From Rhea pennata (Eukaryota; Chordata; Aves; Rheiformes; Rheidae), in NCBI RefSeq assembly GCF_028389875.1, contig NC_084663.1, forward strand, positions 119,559,801 through 119,623,800: a stretch of 64,000 bases of DNA, read 5' to 3'. Position 1 is the first letter of the stretch. The number at the start of each line of letters is the position of its first letter. The translations under genes and the position numbers were made by a program. Below, one piece after another: positions 49,301 through 62,300 of the stretch. The notes beneath the pieces are model-generated. The model worked only from the letters and a program-made list of their open reading frames with translations, did no database searches and was not told the DNA's origin.

Positions 49301-52300
49301 TTCCCCAATTTATGAATCTGACCAGCTTTGAAATCTTTTGAGTAGGGAGATACACTGCTTTTGCAGTGAAAAAATGTGTTTCCTTACTGTTTAGTGTTGA
49401 TAAAAGATGCAAACACACAGACTTTGCAATCATTTGCAATTAAAATCCATAGTCCAAAATATTACCCCTTGTAAACATAGATTTGGCATTAATATGAAAG
49501 ATATACTCTGCTAAGAAGGTGATAAAGGGCAACATTCATGCCACGATGCTTTCCTAGTGCATACTCTTAAACTGCCCTGGTATTGTAGAAAAAAAGGAGC
49601 TTTCAAATGTAGTATTTACTAATCATGATTCTTCTGTCATGTTAGACTCAATCCGGAAAGAGTCTCTGCTATGTTGAGCACTAACTAAGCCTGTCACAAA
49701 ATGCTTTGGACAGAACCTGAGGGAAACAGATACAAAGCATAAATTAAATGCATAGTGTGACCAATGTGATTGTCACAGTTGTGCCAAAGGTTGTTTTTTA
49801 ATTTGAAGGAGCTATGCGAAAGACAGTAAAGAATGAAAGGATGCTATGCAAGCCATGCAAAAAGCAGAGTGGAGATAAAGAGAAAAGACTGAGGAAGAGG
49901 GAAGAGGAGCAAACAGCTATTCAGCACAGATCAGAGCAAGCCCAGCTGAAAGCCTAGAAATGATTCATCTTTGTCCTGGCTTCTTCGGCAGTTGCTCTCG
50001 CTGGTTCTGCTCTAGCTGGTTTCCCTCTTTACATTGACAACACAGTGGCAAAGGGTGATGTGGAAGGATCTCTCATATTTTTGATGCCCTTTAACTGCCC
50101 AGAACCAGCCCTCCAATGACCTCATGCTGGGAACAGCATGCGATAGTGGAGGAGGTGTGAACCCAGTGTGCAGTCTGACAGTGCCCCTAGACCAAGGGGC
50201 ACTTATAGCACCTGCCAAGCATGAGGCAGCCAAAAGGGGCAGAACCTCACCCAGGGAGGGACGTGATACCCCTGAATGATGATGCACTGGGGGTGCATCT
50301 CCTAATGCTGCGCTTCCCACCAGCGGGAAGATGGTCCTGCCTCCTTGCGTGCAGGATCCTCTTGCCCTAATGTAATGGGGGAACTTGGCTTTTGGTAATG
50401 TCATGAGCTGCCAACAGTGGGGGTAAGCCAAAGGCAACAGTAACTTGATAACAGCCCTTGACATGAGAGCAGAAAGGTGGGCTTTTTCTGATTTATTTTC
50501 CTTCTGAAAACCTAACAGACTGAAGACTGCAATTTGACCAAGGAAAATCTTAGAATTTTCTTAATGTATCATTCAATTCAGCTGGAAAACATCCAGTTAA
50601 TGAGGCTTTTGTACTTGCGAGTGCTTAACAGCCTTGCAAATCAAGCTACTAATTATGATGCACACATACATTCATAGGTGTCCAGCCTCAGGTACTTATG
50701 TTTGAACTACGCATCTGTTCAAAGCACAGATTTCTGGAGACGGTAATTCTGCAGCTAGCCAAATACAAAGTGATTGCTGATGACTTCAAGCACCACTTTG
50801 ACCAAAACAAAGTGTTTTTTAATTTTTCATTGTGCACTAACTCCATCAGATTTAGTATAAACATTGGCTTGGTTTTACCATGAGAATGTTGTCTCTTGTG
50901 AATGTTTTTTAAATATCTGAAAGCTTTCTGAACTCTTTTGTTATATGGTACTTCAGTAAGACTGGAATCTAAAACAAGTCTTTTAAAGCCAACTCTTCTG
51001 TAAGAATATGGAAAACAGATCTAAGGCTTCAGAAAGATTTTTTGCTTCCTCATGTTCAGTATTTCATCACTGATCAGGCATGTTTTAAAGTTGTTTATTA
51101 CTCTGTGAAGCTTCAGACTTTGGTCATGACTGTGAAGAAAGCATTGCTAGAAACATTTTAAATTCCTGCCACATCTTCCTGTGTTGTACTTCTTCTACAA
51201 ATAGACCTTGTATGTTGAATATGCTAAAAGTTACATTTTTCACATACACAAATACATTTTTTAATCAGTTATTTGAAAATCCTGTTCTTATTTACAGTTT
51301 TTAAAGTCTGGAATTCCTGATTCTGTATTTCTTTTATAATCTTTGAGGATATTTCTAACTCTTACTATACTGATTAGTGTTAATGAGCTCATCAATTCTT
51401 GTAAAGCAAACTGCATTACTAGTTTCAAAACTGAGTAGTTAAAAATTTTGCAGCCCATCTTTATCTTTTATATGAGCATTCCTACTGATATAAATGGACC
51501 TATTTGTAAGTAAGAGCTAAGTCTTTAATATATAGATATTTCTGAAAACACTAAAACAACTTCAGCATTAACTGAGCTTTGTGGCAGCCTATGAAATTTC
51601 AGGAGATGTATTATAATGTCCCATTTCATGGCATATAAAGTGCAAAAAATTTAATAATGACATCAGTTCAGTGGGAAATAGAAAATTAGACTGACTATAT
51701 CTAAAGATGGAAACCTGAAACAAACGTCTGTTTTTGAAAATGCAGATATGATGATTTTTCCCAGTCACACAGTGAATTTGTCAAAAACCTATGGATATAG
51801 CTCAAAAACCCTCCCTTCTCATTCTCTATCTCAGCCATTAATGTTCAGAACATCAGTGTACAGAACTTGCTTTGACTTGTCAGTGCTACATATCTCTCTG
51901 TTCCCACTGGGCTTACAACATGCGAATTAAAAGAGGCAAAATGTCCTGTACTTGGCCAGCAACAACAGGAGAAATTAGCAGGCTATTGATTATTCAAATT
52001 GAAAGTTTCTTGATTATGTGATTTTTTTTTCTCCTGGGTTTTCATGATTCAGGGGGAAAGATTTTCACATCTAGGCAAAGTACTCTTACAAGCACATCTC
52101 CAAGATGTAAGTTTGCAGAGTGAAGTGAGCCATGCTAGTGGCAGAAATGGATGTAAGATCTTTGTGTGAAGATTTAGGACATGGGCAGTGTGAAGCCAGC
52201 TCCATTCTTTGAAAACATGCTAAGTTGAGAGCAACTGAGGATTACATAAAGCAACCCGAGTGAAAAAGAAAACAGAGGAAGAGATGAAGTCCTAAAAGAG

Positions 52301-54821
52301 ATCACAGAAATCTTCAGAGGGGGAAAGAGGATGAATGATTAAACAGTGGGCTGAAGACTGGAGGAGTCTGGTGGTGTCTGGATCACTGGGAAGGCTTGGC
52401 GAATGAAATCAGCCAGAGAAACTGTAAAAATCAGAGGCAACCTAGGTAATATTCATGAGGACTTTGGTGTGCTGGAAACGTCCAGAGCGGTTAAGATTGA
52501 TAAAAAAAATACCCATTGATTAGTGTTGCAAAAACTCTATGTATGGTCACAAATCTTTTACAGGTAAGGTTTTTTTGGTGCAGCGTACAAATATAACTTC
52601 AAATACTTACTCATTTTAGTTTAGAGATTTTTTTTGACATATGATCTACAAAACCACAGGCTCTAGGAAGCTTAGAAAGTAAATCAGAAGAGAATGCAAC
52701 ACCAAGGAGGAGAAAAAAAATAACATGCTGTATTTCCGAGAACTGAACACTTGTATTACAAGCTTCTGCATTACATTTCTTCTGTCATCTAAAAGAAGAT
52801 AGAATCAGCACTTACATTAAGCAAATATGTTGAGTAACAGACTGGAGTAGAATGGAGAGATTTTAAAACCTTCACACTACACCAAATACAGAAGATACAG
52901 CTTAGAAGAACAGTGGCTGGTTAAACAAATTTTTCATGTCAGCTCTGTTGGGGCTTTTTAACAGTAGGACAAACTAGGGAATCTTAATGCAGTCTTTTCT
53001 GAGCCAGCTGAGTTCACGAATAGTTTTGTGTGAATCTCTGACATGTTAACACTTAGACTTTTGCTAAATGATCTGCCCCCCCCAAAATGGTATGCACAGG
53101 AAGGAGAATGCATTCACATGGGTGAACTGAGGATTCCTTCTTGTGCATTTGTTCCACAGCTGTGCTGGGACCACCATGGTCATCACGTCCCTCCAAATAG
53201 CAAGATGACTCTCTCTGCCATTTGCTGGGCACAAGGTGCTCCAGAACAGGTAAGAGGGTGTTGAAAAGAGGAAAGACCTTGTCTTTGCCTTTACACAACT
53301 TTCCTGGAAAGGTATTTTCTCATTACGGAGGGCAGCACAGCCTCCCCTCTGGCTGAGGTGAACTCTGAGGCACTCAGGAGTGCCATGGCCGTTGCACAGC
53401 CTTTCTACCACACTGTGGCTGAAGGGCACAGCAGAGCTCATTGCTCAAGCCCCGTCATATTTAATAAAAGAAACTCAGGGTCTTTGCACAGAGAAAAGTC
53501 TTCTACAGTTGCCCACTACTCTGTAAAATCAAATGTAAATTTTTAGCTTGTACTTTGGGTTTTGGTTTCTCTATGCATTTGCCTAATTCACAGAAATAAT
53601 TAGGAGTCATGGATGCTGTTTTGTGGAGAACTTCTTTGCTTGCAAAGGTAGACTTTTTTGGAAGTTGGGCCCTCTGCTTTTCTCTGCTTGCCACATTCTC
53701 ATTTATTTACACAAGTCTGGTGATTGCAAATGGTCTCTGAAATACTGGAGATTCTAGTTTATACTCACTGTCATGAAAATTCATAGTGTAATGACTGTTT
53801 TTCTTTTCTCCTAATGTCTCCTATGTACTGAGCTGATGAAATTCTGTCTTTCTTATGAGCCTTGATAGTCTATAAATACTTCCCTCACAGATTTTGTTTT
53901 CTCATCTTTATTTTGTATTTATCAGCACTGACCTGCAGTCATTATTATTGCTTCAGCTACTTATGCAGCACTTTGTGAATCATACTGAATCAACTTATAT
54001 TGTTCTCCTTTTCTGTCTACTTTAGCATCATTAGAAAAGTTGGAAGTTTAATCACAATCCTGCTTGGTATATCCATTATCTAATATTTTAAAAGAGCTAA
54101 TTCTGAGGATTTATCAAAATTCCTTTTTAAGACACTAAAGTTGCCAACTTTCATGATCTTCTTGGAAGTGTCATTATATTTTCCTTTGAACCTAAATTCT
54201 AGAGTCAGCTGAAAACCTAAGACTATTAGCTTTCATTTCAGAAAAAAATATTTGTAGCCTGACAGTTACAGACAAAAAAACCCCTTGAAAATGAGAAAGT
54301 CAAGGTTTAAAAAACAAACAAGAAAGTAAAGACTATAGCACATATATTACTCCTTGATATTCCATGATTTTGAAGCTAATCTCATCTTCTCTTTCATCTT
54401 GAATTTTGAATCTTTTTACTGACAAAAATGACAAAATTCCTTATCGTTCACTTTAATTTGAATATTGCGTCCCATTGCTTTCTACCTTTACCTTGAAACT
54501 TTTATATAGAACCTTTTCCAACATTTTTCTTTGTTTTCTTATCGACTCTTCTGAATTTCTCAGAGTCCTCCTCTGTTGCCTAGGGAAATGAACAGCATAG
54601 CAGCCAGAAAGAAAGAGAAAATAATGCTTTGGGGCTTACACACATCCTTCTTAACACTGGTCATATTCAATCAACCTACCATTCCCTTTAATTGATCATC
54701 TCCAATGTTACAAAAGCCTTCAAGCTCCAGAAACTACAATATTTGGAGAGAAAATTGCCACTAACATATATAGAGATGCATTATCTTTACATGTGATACT
54801 GCAAACACTGAGTAATTCTGA

Positions 54822-54850
54822 CCCCCCCCCCCCCAAAAAAAAAAAAAAAA
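54822..54850. repeat. C13-A16 homopolymer pair
   Basis: Thirteen C residues pass directly into sixteen A residues. The junction of two homopolymers is unusual and length-unstable. No flanking mobile element is recognised. Confidence 0.85.
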
Positions 54851-57270
54851 GAGCTCAGGCTCAGTTACAATTCAGTTACTACATAGCAAATATATTTCTC
54901 CCAATAGGTTAGACTGCCAGCTCTGTTGCTTTGGATTTGCCTCCTGGCTTTTAAACCTTTAGGATAGAGTTGGGGTCTTTAACACCAGAGGGTCTTGTGT
55001 AAGTGAAAGCTGAGGTCTTCACGTATTCACATCAGTTAAGAAACTGCCCTTTAGGAAAACCACCAAATATCATAAGACTCCTGATAAAAATTTTAAGACT
55101 TCGCAAGTACCACATCTTGAGAGGTAGTTGAGACTGACAGAGACTGAAGCCAAACTAAACCTCTGTGACTGAGGAAAATGGTATTATGAAGGCCCAGGCT
55201 CAGGAGAGAAGAAACATACTGGGAATAGAATTTGCTCTGGTCTGCATTCTAAAAAGGTTAGATTTAGTATGTGATGAAGGTCTGAAAAGTAAATAAATCT
55301 GGAGACAGCTACTATTTATAAAGCATGCTAATTGGAAAGGATCTGGGCACCATTATGGAAAAAGAATTCGTGCAGAAAACATATAATTTTATAGATTGTA
55401 CTATAGTACAATCTTCAAAATATGTTTAACATCTATTCAAAATGCATTTAAAAAGAACGGCATTGTGGCTGTCAAATCTGCAACACACTTCCCAGCCATG
55501 CAGATTTGCAATTCATAGTTCATTGCAAGCCTATTTCGAATGTGGGGAGCTAAGTTTTCCTTCCTAAGTGAGACAGAAAAATGCAAAAGCATTGCATTAG
55601 TAGCAATAGTTAGTGGAAGCTTTCTCTATAAAACCATGTCATTGATACCGATGCAAATAAAAACCTAGCAACACAACACCAAATAAAATTGGAAGAGATT
55701 GAAAGAGAACAGTTACCACTTTTTGTTTCAGTATGTTAAACATGAGAAGGAAAATATAACAAAAGTTTTGAGAAAATGAAATTTTCTAGCCTTTGAGCTT
55801 ACTAACAGTACAGGTTTGGGAAGAGGTACAAGAAAGAAAAACCACAGCAAAGCCACTCCATTCAAATTTACCTACCGTTTGACTGTCTTTATTTAACTTT
55901 CAATTATATTATTTTAGTAACCAAAGACTAGGAGAAAAAAGGTCTAAACACTTTGAATTTTCCTTTCCTTACTTCTTCTAGAAAGGTGCTATTGAACAAA
56001 TCGTTTTTCTGACATTGCCTGAAGCGGGTAACTGCAATAAGGGCTCTTGCTAATTGTAAGGAAGCAGGTCACCTGCAAAATTCCATCCAAAATCTCAAAG
56101 GGAAGAAGCAGTGGAAACTCTTGAGTGTTCATCACTTTGGAAAATGAAGGTCCTTTTTTAGATGTCTAAGTGGAGATTTAAGAAATTAAGTTAAGGTCCC
56201 TTTTTGAAAATTCCAACTCACTGCATTTAAAGACTTTCTACTATGTTTAGTTTCTCAGGCAGAAACTCATAAGATTTAGTTAGGATTGTAAAGATTTACT
56301 ATAGTGTTATCTTATTAGAAGCAGTAATGGACTCAACTTACTTGAATTTCTTTGGCTCTGAAGACATACTTTTGAAGACATTATAAAGCAGACATCCAGA
56401 AATTAAATTCCTGTCTACCTTTCTTTTCAGCTTTATATGTATGTTCAGCTTCTCTGTAGCAAGTACATTTCTTTAAAACTCATAGATTCTAAATTAAAGG
56501 TAAATTTATATTTAATATGGCTAATATTTGAAAAAAATAGGAATTCAGCAATAAAGTTACTACACTAATGATTAAAAGAAAACAAAAAAAGGAAATTAAA
56601 GAATTGTCAAAACCTGGTAGCTAGAATATGGTTTTCACACAAAGTCTATTTTCATACAAGTTATGGTTTCTCTACAAAACAAAACTAAACATGAATTGTT
56701 AGTTAACTCTTTGCAAAACATAAGCTAAAAATAAGTAGTTTCAGTGAAGACTTTTATTGGAACATTTGCAGGAGAATAACTGTTTCTTGATCAATATTAT
56801 GAACAATACATACAACTTTACTCTTCTTACAATGTAGGAGTTCCATGCATGGGAGCATTTTTTGCTCCATAGCTATCAGATGAAGACGAAGATACATCTC
56901 TTTCAGTCTCTTTTTTTCCTATATTTTTCCTCCACATAGAAAATAACACAGTTTCCTGATCTTTTCCTGGGCACAGCCTCTCCACTACTACCTAATACAA
57001 GCTGACAAACACTGTACATGCTGCAGACACCTCTGTCCTTACAGGTGTATAAAATGTGCTGGATTTGGGGCCAGGCAGAGCCACAGCAGAGCCTAGCATG
57101 ATGAAGCACTTAGGCACTCTGAATCTAAAATGTCAGTGGAACTGCTCAGGTGCTTTCAGATCAGTATATGCCTGTATGGTTTGATGGATCACATGTATAA
57201 AATAACAACTTGATGAACCTGTGCTGCCTTTGACCCTCCACAGAGCCTGTCTTTTCAGCTGGAGCAACCC

Positions 57271-57310
57271 AGCCTGATCCAAAGTTGACTGAAGTTCAAT
57301 GGAGATCCTC
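57271..57310. repeat. Half copy of old palindromic repeat
   Basis: AGCCTGATCCAAAGTTGACT followed by GAAGTTCAATGGAGATCCT resembles one arm of the CCTGATC...AAGTCAATGG hairpin family seen at 15.8, 17.7 and 24.9 kb. The second arm is not clear. Confidence 0.4.
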
Positions 57311-58229
57311 AGCACCTTAAATGGGCAGGATTGTGCTGATCCAAAGCCAGGACAGGAAACTCTGAGGAAACATAAGAGCTACCCTGTTTGTTGCCTTGAA
57401 TATTTGTTTAGTGTTTTGGAATTTACTGACTAAAGCTGCATGGAAGAAACTTGGCAGCCAGAGACTTTTGCCAAGTTGAGTTATTTTGGTTGTATCAGAA
57501 CTCCTGAAATAAACCCAAAACTCTAGCAAGACTTTTGTGTTCACACCATAGCGTCCTTGAACACCCTCCATCCAGCTGCTCAGAATCACCCCACATTGGC
57601 AGTCCTCCTGAAGTCTTGGCTAACAAGGCAGTTTTATGTTAAAAACATTATTCGCGCAGTCATCCTCTCACTTTGCATCCATCTGATACCATGGTAGCCC
57701 ATTGGGTATAGTGTATTCAATTCTAATTTACTCCAGCTTAGGGAAACAGGCAAATTCCACAAGTTTGATGTAGAGCTCGACACAAAACTCTCAAAGTTTG
57801 AACTTAGTTGAGTGGACACTATGCCATATTTCCATCATATTTCCTCTTGCCAAAACAATATTAACTGAACCAGCCACATTTATCAGTTTATTGACTGTAC
57901 AGAAGGGAAGCCAAGGGTTTCACATCTCACAAGTGGCTATTTTGTTAACTAAAATTTTCAATAAAAACATAGTTCTTAAAAATACCACATTTAAAGTACA
58001 GCGGGCATGGAAAAGGAGCCCACAGATGATTCATCTTGAGTTTGTGTTCATTAAGAGGGTTAATACAAACGCTTCTGATTGTTTCTGTTGTTTATGAATC
58101 TCGACCTTCAGAACGGCACTAAAATGTGCTGTCTCCTAAAGATGTTCCCTACCGATATGACACACACTTTGTATTGTTTCACTGCACACAAGCATTAATA
58201 TCCCAGAGGTAACCCACCCTGCTTTTAAC

Positions 58230-58385
58230 GACTGGTGACAGGTCCAATGGCTGAGCAAAAATCAGTTGAAGGAAAAGGAAGTCTTGTCGGAAATGAGATT
58301 AATCTTGTAACGAGTGTTCGGCCCTGATAACCCATCTGTGCAGAGAACTGCTTTAACTGGAGAGCAATTAACCTTCACCTGACAA
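58230..58385. promoter_or_regulatory. Candidate intronic enhancer (ETS, GATA, E-box, CCAAT, TGACAG motifs)
   Basis: In about 155 bases the plus strand shows TGACAGG (58236-58242, MEIS/TGIF type), CCAATGG (58244-58250), AGGAAGT (58276-58282) and CGGAAA (58288-58293), both ETS type. These are followed by CTGATAA (58324-58330, GATA), CATCTG (58333-58338, E-box) and CACCTG (58376-58381, E-box). GATA and E-box sit two bases apart. The block also has higher sequence complexity than the surrounding AT-rich intron. Blood and endothelial enhancers of ERG and related genes use this combination. Conservation cannot be tested here, so this is a hypothesis. Confidence 0.35.
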
Positions 58386-59169
58386 GCTCTGTCCAACCGT
58401 TATAAACAACATTAAAGGCACAGGATCCCCCTCTTCCCCCTCCCCTTATGTAGACTAAACAATCAGATTTTGAATTCCATGAAAACGATACATGTAACTA
58501 TGCCTTGATGACAAATCACAGGAAAAATTTTAAAAAGGTAATGGCTGTATGGAAATAATGTGAAAAATGTCTCTGGCCACACTTTAGTGAGTCGATCTGA
58601 TTAGTGAAAAGCAGTAATTTTGAGTACTTCCAAGGGAATACGTTATGCGTGAGGGAAGTAGATGTGAATACGCCAAAGATTAACAATAATAAAAAATTAT
58701 GCAAGTAGATAAGAGCTGGCTAGTCAAGACCCAGAAACATTCCTTTTAGGACGCAGCATGCATTTCCCTAGCACTTATGTGAACCCAAAGCCAAGGGGCA
58801 ACTTCCTAGAGCTTCTTCACCCATGGCCTTGCGGAAGTTAGCTGTCAAAACTAACTTCAGCTTGCAGGACTCATTTTCAGGACTTGGGCTTTTGAATCAG
58901 ATCCCCACAGGACCAACTCTCCCATCCGACAGCCGATGTTCCAAACAATGTATTTATTATGTTCTTTGAAAGGGTCTATAAATCCATCCTCTGATTCCCA
59001 GCCTGTTAGAGCACACCACGAATTTAAACAACTGCCAATCCCCATGGTTCAGTAGTCTAAAGGGATAACAGAATGTGGATCTTTTCTTCAAAGATGAAGA
59101 GGCACGATACATATCAAGCCACAACAGCAAAGCACTGCTGAACTCCGTGGGGAAAAGCTGTGATACTGA

Positions 59170-59300
59170 TCTCAGCCACAGTGGCAGAAACCTGGAGTGA
59201 CTCCACTGGAGTCATTGGCAGAACAATGAACAAAATTTGGGCCGAGCTTCTGACTAATTTGGGTAAAAGCCTGGCTCCAGTCAAGCCATTGGTCAAATCC
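59170..59300. repeat. Possible old repeat fragment with GAGTNACTCCA palindrome
   Basis: CCTGGAGTGACTCCACTGGA followed by GTCATTGG, and farther right CAAATCCTTTTGACTTCATT, resemble ancient amniote repeat arms of the GGAGTAACTCCATTGAAGTC type. The match is by eye and diverged. Confidence 0.35.
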
Positions 59301-62300
59301 TTTTGACTTCATTTTGGCTGATTTCATTCCAGATTTCCTAAATCCTCATTCATTCTATTCATGTGCCTGAAAATAATTACCCCGAACTTACTATTAGCAA
59401 TTGAGTTTTCAAGGTCTGTTTATTTTTCTTTTGCTTTAGGTTTCTCCTTTTCTTACCAGAAGGTTAGTTATAGTTTTATTTCTCCGTATAGTGAGGCAAA
59501 ATTTCCATTTCAATCATTTCAGTTGAATATACATGGCACCGCAAATGGCAAGAGGTGGCTGTGACTCTTTAATAGAGCCAGAGCTCACCCTGAACAACTT
59601 GTGAATGAGCACCACCTCAGCACTCGTGAAATGTACAGTTCATTGGGTGATGCATACAAAGAAGGAAAGGATGCAGGCGGTATGCAAGGCGATGGAGGGA
59701 GGTTGCTTGTTTTTAATCTGCCAGTTGCCTGTTTTTAATCCTTGTTAATGTATTTTAAACCACTCTGGTTTACAGTATTGTAAAATGCAGGGCCGCTTTT
59801 CCTACCACTGCAAAAAAAACTCAGACATTTCATAGTCCAGTATAACAACACTGGTCCTAAATTTCCAAAATTTTTATCCAAACAGATCTATTGTTCTGTG
59901 ACTTAAAAGTCTAAATAGCAACAGGTAGGACATTACCTTTATTGCAAACATGAAGTGCTTAGATCTTTTCAGTGACTTAGATATTAACAGATAGGAAGTT
60001 CCTATTGAAAGCATTTCCTGTATTGGTAGTCCCTGATTTTGGCGACTTATCTTGGTAGGAAATGAACACAGGAAGTATCTGTCTACAGACTTTTTATCAT
60101 CAAGGTAATTGCTGTGGCAGCATTTTACTGTTTACCAAGGTAATAAACATATCATCTAAAAAAAGATGTTTTTCAACTCTGAAGAACAAGGTTTTAAAAA
60201 GCCTTATGTGATACCACTGTGGTTATGCATCATCTTCCACGTAGGACTTATATGCTGTCACTTCATTCTCTCAGCACATCTGTAATTCGGGGTTTGTCAG
60301 TGAGATGTTTCCCTTTCCGAGTGTCAGTACAATTCCTAGCAGTTAAGGAAGAGGACTGCAAGGGCAGACTCCCATGGCTGGCTCCCAATTATAGTGCTGT
60401 TTCCCTATGTTTTGCTCTCTGATGTCTGTAAAGTCAGGTAGGTCATTTAAAAGAGTTCTGCCACTTCCCATAAATAGTTATTCACCACCCCTTCCTTCAG
60501 GTATTTGCATATAGCCAATACTTCCAATTTGTTGTTATACTTCCTTCCTGTTTGTCAGGCACTGCTTAACCAGGCAATACATACATTCAACTCACCAAGT
60601 CAGATCTTTTCCTAATTTAAATGCATTAACACAGCTGAGTGATGCAGATATGTTGAGATACACCCACCAAATAAATATACATTTCAAGCAAAATTGAGAC
60701 ATCACATCATATGCATTCCTTCCATTCATTCATTTCCAAAATCTGCTTGAAAGATAATTTGTCTGGTCCGTTGTATGTGGATGACAGGTTGATGTGTCTT
60801 TCATCCTAGGGCTTTAAAAAACTGCTAATTATTACTCATGACTCTTTTTAACCTTCTGATACTTAATGTCATTTTTATGATCATAATTGTCATTCTATTC
60901 ATCGTAATTTGAGAGGAGTTAGATTTACGACATGATAATTAACAGAACTGGTAATCACTAGCTTGTACTTAGTTCTTAAAAATCATTACTAATGTTACTT
61001 GGTTGTAACCAAATAATTTCCTTATCCTGAAAGCAACATCTAGTGGTTTTAATAGGATAGCAACTTGCATAATAAAAATCAGCAGCTCAGTTTCTAAGGT
61101 TGCAAGCCAAGCAGATAAGACAACCTTCTTACGGTACAGGTTGGCTACCTGAATCTCACCAAATTTCCCGAAACCTCGTGTCCCTCTCATCACTGTGATG
61201 AGCTGTGTTACAGGACTGTGCAGCCTTTCTTTTACTGGGGGGAGGGAGAGGGAGAGCCCTATTCAACCTCAGGCAGATTTGGATGTAACATTTAAAATAA
61301 CCTTTTCAACCATAAGGACACTCCCATCCTTTAAGGAAAAGATTAATCGCTTTTTAATGTAAGCACTTTGAAGTCTCTGTATCTTTCTTCTGTGTTTTGA
61401 AGACAGTCAGCATTTCTTCTATAATGTACAAATGCATATTAAGGACAGTAGAATGATAAGCAGAGCACATGCATTTGTCAGACTATTATCATTAATGACA
61501 ATATGAAAAACTGCTGGTTGCATTTCTCTACCGTACCAATACCTATCAAAGAAAATGAACTTTTAGCTAATTCACCATGAACTGTGAAATGAGTTTTACT
61601 CTGTTAAAATTGATGATAGAAGTGATATAAACTCAACTTTTCTCTTTTTTTCCGCATTTTGCTTGTTTCCCAAATAATTCTGCAGGCTTGATTTAGAAAC
61701 TTACTTACATTGTGAAGCCTACTTCCTTTTAGGGGAACAGCATTATATATTTGCACTGAATTATAAACTGTCACTTGGAAAATAAATATCTTCTTTTGGC
61801 ATTCACATTTCTTAAAAATACTTCTGCATTTATCTTTCAGCAAGTCGTTCCCTAAGGGCTCTTGATTCTTTTAATGTTATTTCTGAAAGGCCCTTTGTAT
61901 CTCTTGCAGCTTACTGAAAAACATTTTGTTATGAGATAATATAGTTCTTGTTAAGAAAAATAAACAAATTTACAAACCCAAACAGTCAAACATAAGCATT
62001 TTCCAGCTGTTGTTCCTTTCCTGCAGACTTACTCCTGGGAAAGAGAATCCTTATATTGCACTTAGCTTTGGCATATGTAGCCACAAATCAGACAGAGTTA
62101 AATGACCACTGATTAAAAGCAAGATAAAACAAAGTAATACCCCCCAAAACCTTCTTCTCTTCTTGTATAACTATTTTGTACTTGCAATCTTACATTTGTA
62201 TTTCAGTTGGAAATACGTTTTTATCTGGAAATAATTACAGGCCTGATTCTCCTGCCTTTATTGGTACCAAATCCCCTTGAAATTGGTAGAAATTTTGAAT

